Assembly (NCBI RefSeq): GCF_026745355.1
Contig: NC_079202.1
Span: forward strand, 2,503,614-2,567,613
Direction: 5' to 3'
DNA from: Beta vulgaris subsp. vulgaris
Lineage: Eukaryota > Streptophyta > Magnoliopsida > Caryophyllales > Amaranthaceae
DNA length: 64,000 bases
Part shown: positions 46,117 to 56,967 of the stretch, piece by piece
Layout: each line of letters opens with the position of its first letter
How positions within the stretch are numbered: the stretch's first letter is position 1
Notes under the pieces: model-generated
What the model saw: the letters and a program-made list of their open reading frames with translations, nothing else
Databases searched by the model: none
Told to the model about the DNA's origin: nothing
Position numbers and translations under genes: made by a program

Positions 46117-47732
46117 TGGTAGGCTATCGTACACCTGTCAAAAAATAATTTCTAGCAAACCTCCTAACAATGTAGTAGGGTAAGTAGGGTCGAATGCACA
46201 GGGAGATGGTTATTTTTAGTTTGGCTTTCAAGTTTGGAAAAACTAAACAAAGTCACGGATTTGGGATTGAACAAATCAAACAAATACAAGAGTATGGTAA
46301 TCAAGAAATGAAAAGTCTAGGGCATACGTTCGGTCCACCATGCTCATACCATTTAAAGAATACAAATCAATTCAATAACAAATAAACTAAAGGGTGAGTA
46401 ATTAAAGAAATGGTTAATCATTCGGTTGGGTATTAACACTTTCAATTCAACCTATCCAGTACGATCGCCAACATATTCAGAACTGCCAATTGTAATGACG
46501 CCTCTAAGAATATGATCTTTCAATTCTAATTCCTACTAGCAAATTAGTTAACTCTTGATATTGGCCAATTACAAGATTCAAACTATTTGAAACTTATCAA
46601 TTGGAATTACTCACAACCCTAATCTATAAATCAATCAATTTCAAAGAAAATATCATGGTATAAACATGGCTTCCCTCCCTTTGCCCTAGAAAAGAGACTA
46701 CTCACTCATAATTGAAATAACTAAAGCAAAATCAATAATTAGCCTAGAATTCATGATCAAGAAATAATGAAAACAATAATAAAGCAAGAGAAAGACAATA
46801 GCAAATATTAATAAAGAAGAAAATAATGGAAGAATACCTCTAGAACTTGAAGTAATGGAAGAGAAGCAAAAACTAGGGTTTCAAGAAAAGAGATGAAGAA
46901 TAAAATTAATACTAGAGTTTTCTAGGAATAAAAGCATGAGAAAGAAATAAAATAAATCTCCCCTTTTATATTTTCCTCTAATCTCATCTTTTCATGAGTC
47001 AAAGAAAAGGAAAAGAATAAAAAGTAAACTAATAAAAGAAGTTTGATGATGGGATGATAGTAGTGACCCACCACGAGCTCACGTCTAGCGTCAAGATCGA
47101 CCAGTGGGCACTGGCTGGCCAGCGGGCCAGGCAGAAATTCAGGCGCAAGAGAAGAAGCTCCCATTGGGAGCTGGTTTGCAGGCAGATTCGCAAGGTCAAC
47201 TTTCAATGGTCGTATCTTGCATTCTAGGCATCGTCTATAGGCATATGACCTATCGTCGCGAAGATCTTCAAGTCTAGTTTCAAAATCAACTTGAATCACT
47301 TCCATCCGATTTGTAGAATTCGAGTTATGATCAAAAGAGTGAACATGTGTCGGTTTTTATCACTTCGGAAATAATGCATTTCTTCGTTTTCAACTCAAAT
47401 TCACTCTCGAGAGATATGTCGCGATCCTCATGGAAGCTACTTCACGTAATATGATTATAAGGAACAAGAGAATAATCCACGAACATAAATTCATCGATCA
47501 AAAGCCACTATTCATCAACTCCCTTTACAATGCAAGAATTATCCAATTCATCCAAAATTGCTTCGAAAACGTCCAAATAGCTATGAGACTATCTGAAACA
47601 TTAAGAAAACCACAAACGAAGCGTAATAGAGCACATGATAGACAATCCATGCTACTGGCAACTAAAATGCAGCTATATGAATCAATATGCTCTAAAATAC
47701 AGCCTAAATATGCCTAAAAACTCTATATATCA
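46117..47732. mobile_element. Solo LTR (Athila-like Gypsy) with GTCAA target duplication
   Basis: 1616 bp from TG ('tggtaggctatcg') to CA ('ctctatatatca'), flanked by GTCAA at 46112-46116 and 47733-47737. Near the left end 'gtagggtcgaatgcacaggga' resembles a block often seen in plant Athila/Tat LTRs. There is no internal coding sequence; open frames inside it are short and unrelated to retroviral genes. It interrupts ORF1 of the host LINE. A solo LTR arises by recombination between the two LTRs of a former full element. Confidence 0.85.
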
Positions 47733-47737
47733 GTCAA

Positions 47738-48198
47738 CAAGGTAATTAGAGGCATTCTCTGTTCCATAACATGAGGGAAAAAGGTCTTGATTTAACTAGA
47801 AACTATAGTAATCATAATGTTGAAGGAGTTAGGGTTGATGTTAAAATCTTTGTTGAGGAAGTTCAAAACTGAAATTGATTATTGGGTAGTGCAGTGGTTT
47901 GCTATTCGGGGAATTAAACCTTCATTTCGTATAATTGATGGATTTATTAGGAGAATTTGGGAACATTTGGTGTTCATAAAATTGCAATAATGCCGAAAAA
48001 TGGAGTTTTCATAGTGAGATTTCGAACAAATGATGACAACGAGAAGACAATAGTAGCTGGTACGAAGCCACTTATTGTGAAGAGATGGAATCCGGAAATG
48101 GATTTGAATGCTGAGGATGTGAAAGTGGTGCCTACTTGGGTTCGTCTTCTAAACCTAAACCTTTTAGGTTTTTTTAAATGTGCGGGTTTGCTCAGGAG
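47738..48198 (+). pseudogene. Host LINE, piece 2: ORF1 DUF4283-like domain
   Basis: After stops near the left side, the frame 47957-48197 reads GTFGVHKIAIMPKNGVFIVR, then KPLIVKRWNPEMDLNAEDVK and VVPTWVRLLNLNLLGF. This is the DUF4283 pattern of plant LINE ORF1, parallel to the copy at 31093-31314 on the minus strand. It is cut at AGGAG by the Gypsy LTR at 48199. The rest of ORF1 and the endonuclease are not found downstream. Confidence 0.75.
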
Positions 48199-50816
48199 TG
48201 TAACACCCCCAAAATCCATACACGTCTAAAGCTACGTCGCATCGACTTTGGGAGTGTTACCGCCGCGATGGAACGCAAGGCATAATTAGAAATACGGTAA
48301 CTCAAATTCATTGTCTCAAAACCAAACTGCAGCGGAATAGAAAATGTAATTACAACTCGGGAATCATAGATGACCCTCTTCACTCAAACTCAAACCATGT
48401 AACAATGTTCTATGAAATTCATTAATGATTAAATCAAAGTTAACTTCAAACTACAGTCTAGCCCCCATATGCTTGATGTCATGCAGCAGCACCAGCTCAC
48501 CTAGTCTGCTCCCATTGAAGTATCAATAGTTCATCACAGGACAACAAACACATAATAACACACAGGGTCAGCTATGCTGAGTACGTAATGAACCATTGAA
48601 ACTATATGAACATACATGATGCATACATTACAACTGTTATATGAACCTACGTTATCTCACATCCTTTAATCTTTCATTATTTGGCATCGAACGGGCACCG
48701 TCATCTTACTAGAATCATACGGGCTACTGAATCCTTAATAGACAACTTGGTCTATTAGATGAAATGCAAATACGGTTTTGTTCCGTCTCACACCCATCAC
48801 CTTAGTATGCATACCCCCAAGATCGAACGGAACCTTCCGCCTACTTGAGTTATCAAAATATAAGGACACTACTGTCGTCACAGTAGGCCTGCGTAGGAGT
48901 GTAGGACAAGTCCTACACTCCCCCATTGTTCATACTTGTAGGGAGTCCAACTACAAGTATCGCCATAATCTTCTTTTATTACCAATCATTCTTTTATAAC
49001 TTTAAGGAGTCATTTACATACTCTCTTAATTACCAAACTCAATCTTATCCCTAGTAACACTCTTGTTACTCTATAGATCAGATTAATAATGCTGATGTTA
49101 CACTACGATAGAACTTCGCATTTCAATGCAACATATTTCAATGCATCATATTGATTTCACGTTATAAACGTCTAACCAAACAATCACAATCAAATGTTCC
49201 CTATCATGGTACTAGGTTCCAATAACATGAACTGCAACCTAAACATGATACTAAGCTTTGAAAGTAAACTGGTACGCGTACGTACCTTGTAACGGAGAAT
49301 TTTCGCTGACTTAATAGAACGAGCCGCTTATGAAATTGGGACCTAAATCGTTAAAACAAAGCTTTTAGTGTTACGTCCTTGATAACACTAACAACTACTA
49401 CGTACTAAGACCATAACGATCCAACGATTCGAATTACGCAATAGTTAAAACCTTATTCCAGAACTTTCGTTATAATTCTAATCTAGTGAATTTAACGTCT
49501 TTTAGAAGTCAGAATTAGTGAGTAACTAAGTTATTTAGTAACATTAGTCCACTATTTTACCAATCCAAAATGTCATAAGTCCAGCCTGTCTTATGTCCAA
49601 AAGTCAAGTCATATGTCCAAAAGGTAAGTCATATGTCCAAGAGTAAGTCATATGTCCAAAAGGTAAGTTCCATGTCCAAAAGTAAGTTCCATGTCCAAAA
49701 AGGTAAATTCCATGTCCAAAGGGTGAGTCATACGTCCCAAAGTCAGATTTCATGAAACAGGTTACTCTTGAAACAATAATAACTGTAACTAATAATAAGA
49801 CACACTTTTCCTACTTTCAACTTATTCCAATTACAAACCTAACCAGAATTTTCACTTAAAACAGAACAATAACTTAACTAGTTAACAATCTAATAAATTA
49901 TTACACAACTTTACTTACTAATTATTAATTACTAATTACTAAAAATACAACGTACGTAATTATGAAAAACAGTAAATTAAAAATAATTAATAAACTGACA
50001 TACTAAGTTAAGTACAAAAATTATACCGCTAGAACTCGCCGGCGAAAGAATTCCGGCGACCGAAAACCACACACACACGCGCACAACACCGAAACCGGTT
50101 TCCGTCGCCCAAACCCCTTGCGCGACCCAGATCCGTCGCGCCACCACGCTCGCACGACGCGGAACCACGCTCGCACAAACCTTCTCGCAATCTGTCGCGC
50201 AGCTACACTCGCACGACCCCGATTCCTCGCGCACCCTCACCGCAGCTTGGCGCACTACCCTCGAACACCGCGACCCTCGTCGCAGCACTCGAACCCCGAA
50301 CAGCGCACACCCTCGCGCACCTTTCGCACCAAAACCCTCGAACACCTTCGCGCACAACTCGACACGCCTGCGCACCGCTCGAACCACACAAAACCTTCGA
50401 GCCAAACCACGCGCAGCCTTCGTCGGGATGTTTCGCACGAAGCCAACGAAGAAAGGCAGTGAGAGAAACCCGAGAGAGAGAAGATCTGAGAGAGAGAAGA
50501 AGAAAATTCGAAAGAGAGAGAAGAAGGAATATGAAAAATCGGCTGAGGAGAGAGAGTGAAAGGGAAGGTCGGCTGGGAGAGGGAGAAGGAGAAGGTTTAG
50601 GGTTTTCTGAAATTCCCTTCCTTTTCCTTTTATACTCCCTTCAAAAGATAGTCACTAGGTCAAGTGAAGATTAGGTTAATCTTTTAAACTCCGAAAATTC
50701 CTAACAAATTCATATTACTAATAATTTATTCCTATTAACTTGTAAATAACTTAAAATACCTTTTTTATTAATTCTTTTATATTTTCTTAATTAGTATTAA
50801 AATACGGAGTATTACA
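48199..50816 (-). repeat. Gypsy 3' LTR, 2618 bp
   Basis: Bounded by 'tgtaacaccccc' and 'ggagtattaca'. Contains a short tandem array (49580-49745), a GC-rich CGCAC/TCGCA-rich stretch (50040-50440) and a GA-rich stretch (50460-50600). In element orientation the latter two follow the LTR start and may be promoter or 5' leader. Long open frames over the GC-rich part are compositional and not genes. The partner 5' LTR is missing, so its age cannot be judged. Confidence 0.82.
49580..49745. repeat. Tandem array of about 19-bp units inside the Gypsy LTR
   Basis: About nine units of the form 'aagtcatatgtccaaaaggt', with variants 'aagttccatgtccaaaag' and 'gagtcatacgtcccaaag'. The spacing is 17-20 bp. 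The units are adjacent and lack unique spacers, so this is not a CRISPR array. Confidence 0.88.
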
Positions 50817-51014
50817 GGCTTCCCCCCTTAAAAGAAGTTTCGTCCCGAAACTTTGAGGTAGCCCGTCTTAACGACGATCTTTTGCACTTCTAAGTCCCAA
50901 ATTTCACAAGCGTTTTCTAACGTTCACACAATAGATAAGCAGTTTTCACACATAACTAGCATATAACTACATAATCAACATAATTAATATACTTTAGGGT
51001 GAAAGCGCGAAATT

Positions 51015-52530
51015 CTATCGCATTCTTCCCCCCTTAAAAGAAAAGTTACGTCCCCGTAACTCACGTACCTCTTGGAAAAGCTCAGGGTACTTCAGACGCA
51101 TTGCATCTTCGGCTTCCCATGTGGCTTCCTCGGTAGTTTGATTTCTCCACAACACCTTGACAATTCTGACGTCCTTATTCCTCGTACTTCGCACTTTGCG
51201 GTCTAGGATCTGGACAGGTTTCTCGTCATAGGACAAGGTTTCGTCTATCTCTACGTTTTCAGGTTCAAGGACATGTGACGCATCAGGTACGTACTCCGGA
51301 GTTGGGATACGTGAAACACGTTATGGACCCTTTCTAGGTCGTTGGGTAAATCCAGGCGATAAGCAACTTTCCCTACCCTCGCCAGTATCTCATAGGGTCC
51401 TATGAACTTAGGGCTTAGCTTCCCCTTTTTCCCGAATCGCATCACTCCTTTCATTGGGGACACCTTAAGCAACACTTTTTCCCCAACTTCGAAATTTTCG
51501 TCCCTTCGCTTCTGGTCCGCATAGGATTTTTGCCTGTCCTGTGCAGTCTTAATCTTTTCTTGAATGACTCGCACTTGATCCATCGTCTCTTGAATCATAT
51601 CAGGTCCTAACACTACGGTCTCACTGATGTCGTTCCAACACAAAGGGCTACGACACTTTCTCCCGTACAACGCTTCAAATGGTGCCATCTTAATACTAGC
51701 ATGGTAGCTGTTGTTGTATGAGAATTCTATGAGGTCCAAATGGTCTTCCCATGACCCTTGGTATTCTAAAGCACATGCTCGCAACATGTCCTCTAAGGTC
51801 TGAATAGTTCGTTCGTTTGACCATCGGTAGCTGGGTGAAAGGCTGTACTCATTAATAGCTCACTACCAAATGCTTCCTGGACCTTTTTCCAGAAATTCGA
51901 CAGGAATCGAGAGTCTCGATCTGATACTATACTTGTGGGTACTCCATGCAATCGAATGACATTTTTCACATAAGCCTTGGCTAAGGCTTCCATACTCCAC
52001 GTATCTTTCATAGGTATGAACCTTGCTGTCTTGGTTAGTCTATCCACTATCACCCAAATGGTATTATTGCCTCCCCGACTCCTAGGTAAGGCGACAACGA
52101 AGTCCATGGATATCGAGTCCCATTTCCATGTCGGAATGTCTAAGGGTTGAATCTTTCCCTGAGGTCTCTTGTGTTCACTTTTGACTTTCTGGCATGTTAA
52201 GCATTTGGAAACAAACTCAGCTACTGCTCTCTTCATACCAGGCCACCAAAACATCTTCTTGAGGTCCTTATACAACTTATCTCCCCCTGGGTGGACAGAA
52301 TACGTCGTGTTATGACCCTCGCTCATTATCTTTTGTTTCAGCTCTTCACACTTTTGTGGCACGCACCACCTACCCTTATATCGTATGCTTCCATCCTCAT
52401 GGATCGCAAACCCCTCTGCTTTGCCCTCCTTAAGCTTTGCCTTGACTCGCTCAAGTTTCACATCCCCAGGTTGACTCGCCCTTATTTCTTCCAGGAAGTT
52501 AGGTTCGATGGTTAGGGCACTCAGCAATCT
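51015..52530 (-). pseudogene. Gypsy integrase and chromodomain remnant
   Basis: Minus strand. The HHCC zinc site is HPGGDKLYKDLKKMFWWPGM and CLTCQKVKSE. The core reads SMDFVVALPRSRGG (first Asp), VSDRDSRFLSNFWK (second Asp) and HPATDGQTNE (catalytic Glu), where a frameshift near 51790 breaks the frame. It continues with YQGSWEDHLDLIEFSYNNSY, the GPYEILARVGKVAYRL module, and, after another shift, WRNQTTEEATWEAEDAMRLK as a chromodomain-like tail (51236-51015). The tail would steer integration to marked chromatin. Confidence 0.87.
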
Positions 52531-52559
52531 TTCTACCTCCCCTTCATGAACAACTTCTA

Positions 52560-53907
52560 TCTGAAGTCTAGAGAATTCCTCACAAAGTTTGTCGGCAACG
52601 ACTAATGTATTCAGGCTATGGCTAGACTTGCGACTTAACGCATCAGCAACAACGTTGGCTTTACCCTCATGGTATTGGATGTCTAAGTCATAGTCCTTGA
52701 TGAGCTCTAACCATCGCGCTGCCTCATGTTGAGGTCTTTCTGGGTGAAGATATATTTAAGGCTTTTGTGATCGGTGAAGATACGGCAGGTTACCCATAGA
52801 GGTAGTGTCTCCAGATTTTGAGTGCAAATACTATGGCGGCCAATTCTAGGTCATGTGTTGGGTAATTGACTTCATATGGCTTCAACTGTCGGGACGCATA
52901 AGCTATAACTTTCCCGTTTTGCATCAGAACACAACCCAACCCATTTTTGGATGCATCACTATACACATCATATCCTTCGTTCCCATTAGGCAAGGTTAGG
53001 ACAGGGGCTGAGGTTAACCTCTCTTTGAGCGTTTGGAAGGCCTTCTCACTGTCCTCATTCCAGGTAAACCTACAATCCTTCTTCATCAGGTTTGTCATAG
53101 GTTTTGCTATTTTGGAGAAGTCTTTCACAAATCTCCTATAGTAACCGGCTAAACCCAAGAAACTTCGTATATCCGTGACATTCTTTGGAGTAGGCCATTC
53201 ACTCACGGCTTTGATTTTCGCAGGATCGACTGATACACCCTCCTTAGAGATAAAATGACCCAAAAATGACACTCTTTCCAACCAAAATTCACATTTCGAA
53301 AACTTTGCATATAGTTGGTTGTCCCTAAGTGTCTGAAAATGACCTCAAATGATCCTCATGTTCCTCCTTGTTCTTAGAATAGATCAGGATATCGTCTATG
53401 AACACTACGACGAATTTGTCTAGGTAGGGTCGGAAAATTCTATTCATAAGGTCCATGAAAACTGCAGGTGCATTGGTTAACCCAAAAGGCATAACCGTAA
53501 ACTCATAGTGGCCATATCTGGTTCGAAAGGCAGTCTTAGGTATATCATGATCAACAATCCTCAACTGATGGTAACCAGACCTTAAGTCGATTTTGGAGAA
53601 CATCCCCGCACCCTGAAGTTGGTCGAACAAATCATCAATCCTAGGTAATGGATACTTGTTTTTCACAGTGACATTGTTCAACTCCCGGTAGTCTATACAT
53701 AACCTCAAGCTACCATCCTTCTTTTTCACAAATAGACGGGTGCTCCCCATGGCGACATGCTAGGTCTAATATACCCTTTTCTAGAAGTTCCTCTAACTGG
53801 TTCTTTAACTCATTCATTTCTGCCGGAGCCATCCGATACGGGCTTTCGAAATGGGTCCAGTCCCAGGTACAGTCAACGGTGAACTCTACATCTCTCCTTG
53901 GAGGCAT
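52560..53907 (-). pseudogene. Gypsy reverse transcriptase and RNase H remnant
   Basis: Minus strand. RT starts with PYRMAPAEMNELKNQLEELL (53850), then [31 protein letters not shown] (motif A Asp), [12 protein letters not shown] and [14 protein letters not shown] (FIDD catalytic pair). After a frameshift near 53300 follow [17 protein letters not shown] and RNase H with [17 protein letters not shown] and [20 protein letters not shown]. The DHKS-type end lies at about 52770-52560 in another frame. Catalytic residues are kept although the frame is broken. Confidence 0.88.
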
Positions 53908-54022
53908 ACCAGGTATTTCCTCAGGAAAGACATCCTGGAATTCCGGACTATGGGCACATCTTCAGGCCTTAACGGATCATCCACTCTTCTCACTGAACAC
54001 ATAAATAGGGGCCAACCCTTGT

Positions 54023-54478
54023 CTACGTAGTTCTTAAGTTGTAACGCATTGATAACTTTAATTCCTGGTTCTCGAGGTATCCTCCTATATGACACTCTTT
54101 TCCCCAAGGGTCCTTTAGTTCCACTTTTTGCGCATCGCAATCTATCTTAGCCCTGTACTTCCCAAGCCAATCCATCCCCAGAATGATATCTAGGTTTGAT
54201 AAGTTAAACTCTATCAGATCAGAGGGAAAGTATCCCTCACCTATCTTTAATGGCACTTTTAGGAATCTTTTAGAACAATTAACAGTCTCCCCAGATGGAA
54301 TGACTATAGGCATAGAAATCGACTCAGACTCGACCAATGTTAAATTTCTAACAGTTGCATGGGCAATAAATGACAAGGATGCTCCAGAATCAAATAAAAC
54401 TTTAACAGGAGTGGAGTTGATAGAAAATGTACCCGTGACAACGTCTCTACGAGCCTCTTCTTCACTAGCCGTCATCAT
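54023..54478 (-). pseudogene. Gypsy protease remnant
   Basis: Minus strand, one clean frame of 151 codons. GTFSINSTPVKVLFDSGASL contains the Asp-Ser-Gly active site, followed by SFIAH and IILGMDWLGKYRAKIDCDAQ. It matches the retropepsin-like domain of Gypsy polyproteins. A frameshift separates it from gag upstream and RT downstream. Confidence 0.82.
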
Positions 54479-55130
54479 GTACCGCTTCCCTTTGCCCTTA
54501 TCTTGGGAACTAGTTGCATTGTTAACATTAGAGACTTGGTTGCTGGTATTGGAGCGGGCTTGGAATAGTTAGAATTCCCATTGTAATTACCTCCCCCGTT
54601 ACCATTCCCGTTACCATTTCCGTTTCGGGGCTTGTCCCCATAGTTCCCCTTCCTTTGGCCATTGGGGTTAACTTGTTTTTCGAATAGCATTCATAGGCTC
54701 TATGCCCCATCTTCCCACATTCCCGGCATTCAACCTTGTTACCCTCACAATCCTTACCAGGGTGGTTGTTCGGGCACTTTCTACACCGATATACACGCTC
54801 AGGTCTGCGGTTATTGGTGTTATGTTGCGGTTGTTGTTGTTGTTGTTGGGATTAGGGTTATTGTTGGGTCCCTTACCAAAATTTCTCTGAGGGTTTGGAT
54901 TGTTCTGGTTCCCGTTGTGCTTTTTCTCAAACTTTTGACCCTCAGGGTTTGGGTTATCCTTACGTTTCTCGCCCAGCTTACCCCTTCCTCCCTTTTCCTG
55001 ATAGCATAAAGGTGGGCAGCTTTGCCAAACACATGGTCCAGAGAGGTGAATGTATCTCCCCCCAGTCTACCCTGCAGGTCAAGGGTAAGTCCCAATTCAA
55101 AACGTGAGGCTTTAGCCTCCTCAGTAGGGG
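54475..55130 (-). pseudogene. gag: Gypsy gag C-terminal half with zinc knuckle, truncated
   Basis: Minus strand. EEAKASRFELGLTLDLQGRL and FTSLDHVFGKAAHLYAIRKR form the end of the retrotransposon gag domain. A basic linker, a CCHC-type knuckle region around 54790-54700 (MGHRAYECYSKN at its end) and an Asn/Gly repeat (54590-54640) follow. The first half of gag is missing; the break is at the start of the TRIM-like repeat at 55131. Confidence 0.8.
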
Positions 55131-55579
55131 AAAGCCATCCCACATCGGAAGTTGAGGAGAACAAAGCCTTCTTTATATAGAGGTGGATACCTCAACCTAG
55201 TAGAGGCCTTTTGGGTGGGTCGTTCCCACTCCAAAGCAAAACCTTGCGGGCTAGGGCCCAGAGAGGACAATATCTACTAGCGGGCTCGTGGTCCCCAGAG
55301 GGGTGTTACAAGTGGTATCAGAGCCAGGGCCCGATTTGATGTCCTGTCGTGCCTTCGAGGACGCAGACACCCTTTAAGGGGGGTGGGGAAAGGGAGTAAA
55401 AGCCATCCCACATCGGAAGTTGAGGAGAAACAAAGCCTTCTTTATATAGAGGTGGATACCTCAACCTAGTAGAGGCCTTTTGGGTGGGTCGTTCCCACTC
55501 CAAAGCAAAACCTTGCGGGCTAGGGCCCAGAGAGGACAATATCTACTAGCGGGCTCGTGGTCCCCAGAGGGGTGTTACA
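55131..55579 (+). mobile_element. TRIM-like element: 180-bp direct repeats, tRNA-Met primer site, short centre
   Basis: Repeat 1 (55131-55310) and repeat 2 (55399-55579) are identical except for one A indel, both 'aaagccatcccacatcgg...' to '...gaggggtgttaca'. Directly after repeat 1, 'tggtatcagagcc' (55313-55325) is the initiator tRNA-Met primer-binding site. A purine run 'taaggggggtggggaaaggga' (about 55375-55395) precedes repeat 2 as a polypurine tract. The centre is only 88 bp and cannot code for protein. This is the structure of terminal-repeat retrotransposons in miniature. The outer left border is unclear and lacks a TG start, probably because repeat 1 is truncated. AGGAG follows the right end. 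Confidence 0.8.
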
Positions 55580-56603
55580 AGGAGTTTGTTAGCATTGTGA
55601 GTATTGGTTGGCAAAGAGAGGTGAAAGGAGTTGCTATGTTTAAAGTTGTTACTAAGTTGAAGCTTTTGAAGAAGGATTTAAAAAGGCTGAATCAAAATAA
55701 CTTTTCCAACATTGAACATGAAGCAGATGAAGCTCATAGAAAACTTAAATACAGTCAAAGCACATTTTATGCAGAGCATGTGAATGGAAATTTACATAAT
55801 TCTTTGAAAAGGCAAGAATGAGCTATTTGAAGTCATAGGTGAAACAAGAATGGTTGAAAGGAGGTGATGCTAACACAACCTACTTTCATGCTTGTCTTAA
55901 AAAAAAAGGACTTGTAATCATATCTATTGGCTCAAAAACAATAGAGGAGAATGGGTGAAAGATCAGGAGAGGTTGGAGCATACTTTCATTGAATTTTATG
56001 AAAACCTGCGTGGTGCATCTCAGAATGTAAGAAAGAAGGTGAGTAAGACTATAATTGCTGAAGGAGTAGTGTTGAATGAGGACAAAAAATAGATGTTGTG
56101 TATGCATTTAACAGGTGAATATGTGAAGGAGGCACTTTTTGATATTGATGATGATAAGGCACCTGGGCTTGATGAATATACTAGCCAATTCTATAAAAAG
56201 TCATGGCATTGTGTAGGCCAGGATGTTATAGAAATTGTACTGGATTTATTTCATATTATTGGAAGAAAACTAAAGCAAATCAATGCAATAAATTTCTATC
56301 TGATTCCTAAATGTGAGCAACTAGTGGATGTGTCATAACTCAGGCCCATTGCTTACTGCGATGTGATTTACAATATCATTTCCAAAATGATGTGCAATAG
56401 GTTGAGGAAGGTACTTCCTAGCCTTGTGAATTCGGCTCAGAGTGCTTTTGTTGAGGACAGAGTTATTTTGAACAGCATATTTTTGTGTCATGATATTCTG
56501 AAGCAGTACAAAGGAAAAGAACAACCTCCTAGATGTACCATGAAGGTTGATCTCAGGAAAGCATATGATTCCCTAAACTGGGAGTTTATAAGAGAGTTGT
56601 TAA
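55580..56603 (+). pseudogene. Host LINE, piece 3: ORF2 linker and first half of RT
   Basis: The frame reads FVSIVSIGWQREVKGVAMFK (linker after the endonuclease) and LKLLKKDLKRLNQNNFSNIE. It continues with DKAPGLDEYTSQFYKKSWH (56157), NSAQSAFVEDRVILNSIFLC, and MKVDLRKAYDSLNWEFI, where the first catalytic Asp of motif A is intact. It is interrupted at GTTAA (56599-56603) by a Copia element and resumes at 62750. A stop before LRPIAYCDV and others make it dead. The endonuclease domain that should precede it is missing. Confidence 0.82.
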
Positions 56604-56967
56604 TATTAACCATATCAATACAAATCAGAAAAATCTCACCAATATTGACAGTCAAACAAATCAACAATCATCTTATCAATCATCTCCTACAATCAAGGGA
56701 AATTAATCATACTCATATTACAAATATAGGAAGTTTATATTTGTGTATCATTGTAATTATATCAATTATTCTTGCTGTCCTTAACTCTGTAATCCTATAA
56801 ATATGTACCTCAGTCAACAGTAAAAATCATTAATAATATTTCAAAACATTCTTCTACCTTGTCTTATATGGTATCAGAGCCATCAACGATCCGCAATAAA
56901 CAACCTCCGACCAAAACGCTTCACGTTCAAACGCACCAGACCACCATTGCCTCGACCCCATTTCACC

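Larger units (their letters stand above)
48199..55130 (-). mobile_element. Decayed Gypsy element with chromodomain (Tekay-like), 5' LTR missing
   Basis: Minus orientation. The 3' LTR is 48199-50816, running from TGTAACACC to GTATTACA on the plus strand. A polypurine tract lies at 50817-50830 (complement of 'ggcttcccccctt'). The pol order on the minus strand is gag knuckle, protease, RT, RNase H, integrase, chromodomain, as in chromoviruses. The gag N-terminal half and the 5' LTR are absent: gag stops at about 55130, where the TRIM-like repeat begins. At least six frameshifts are seen, so it is not autonomous. Short GTTACA-type ends are usual for this group. Confidence 0.88.

Noticed and set aside
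49580..49745. CRISPR-like short repeat array
   Set aside because: Units are directly adjacent, vary in length and have no unique spacers; they lie in a plant Gypsy LTR.
49977..50462. Long overlapping open frames on both strands (Arg/Ala/Val-rich and Arg/Thr/His-rich)
   Set aside because: They follow from a CGCAC/TCGCA-rich, stop-poor composition inside the Gypsy LTR; no domain and no transcript signals.
51015..55130. Intact autonomous Gypsy element
   Set aside because: Frames change at least six times between gag and chromodomain, and the 5' LTR and gag start are missing.
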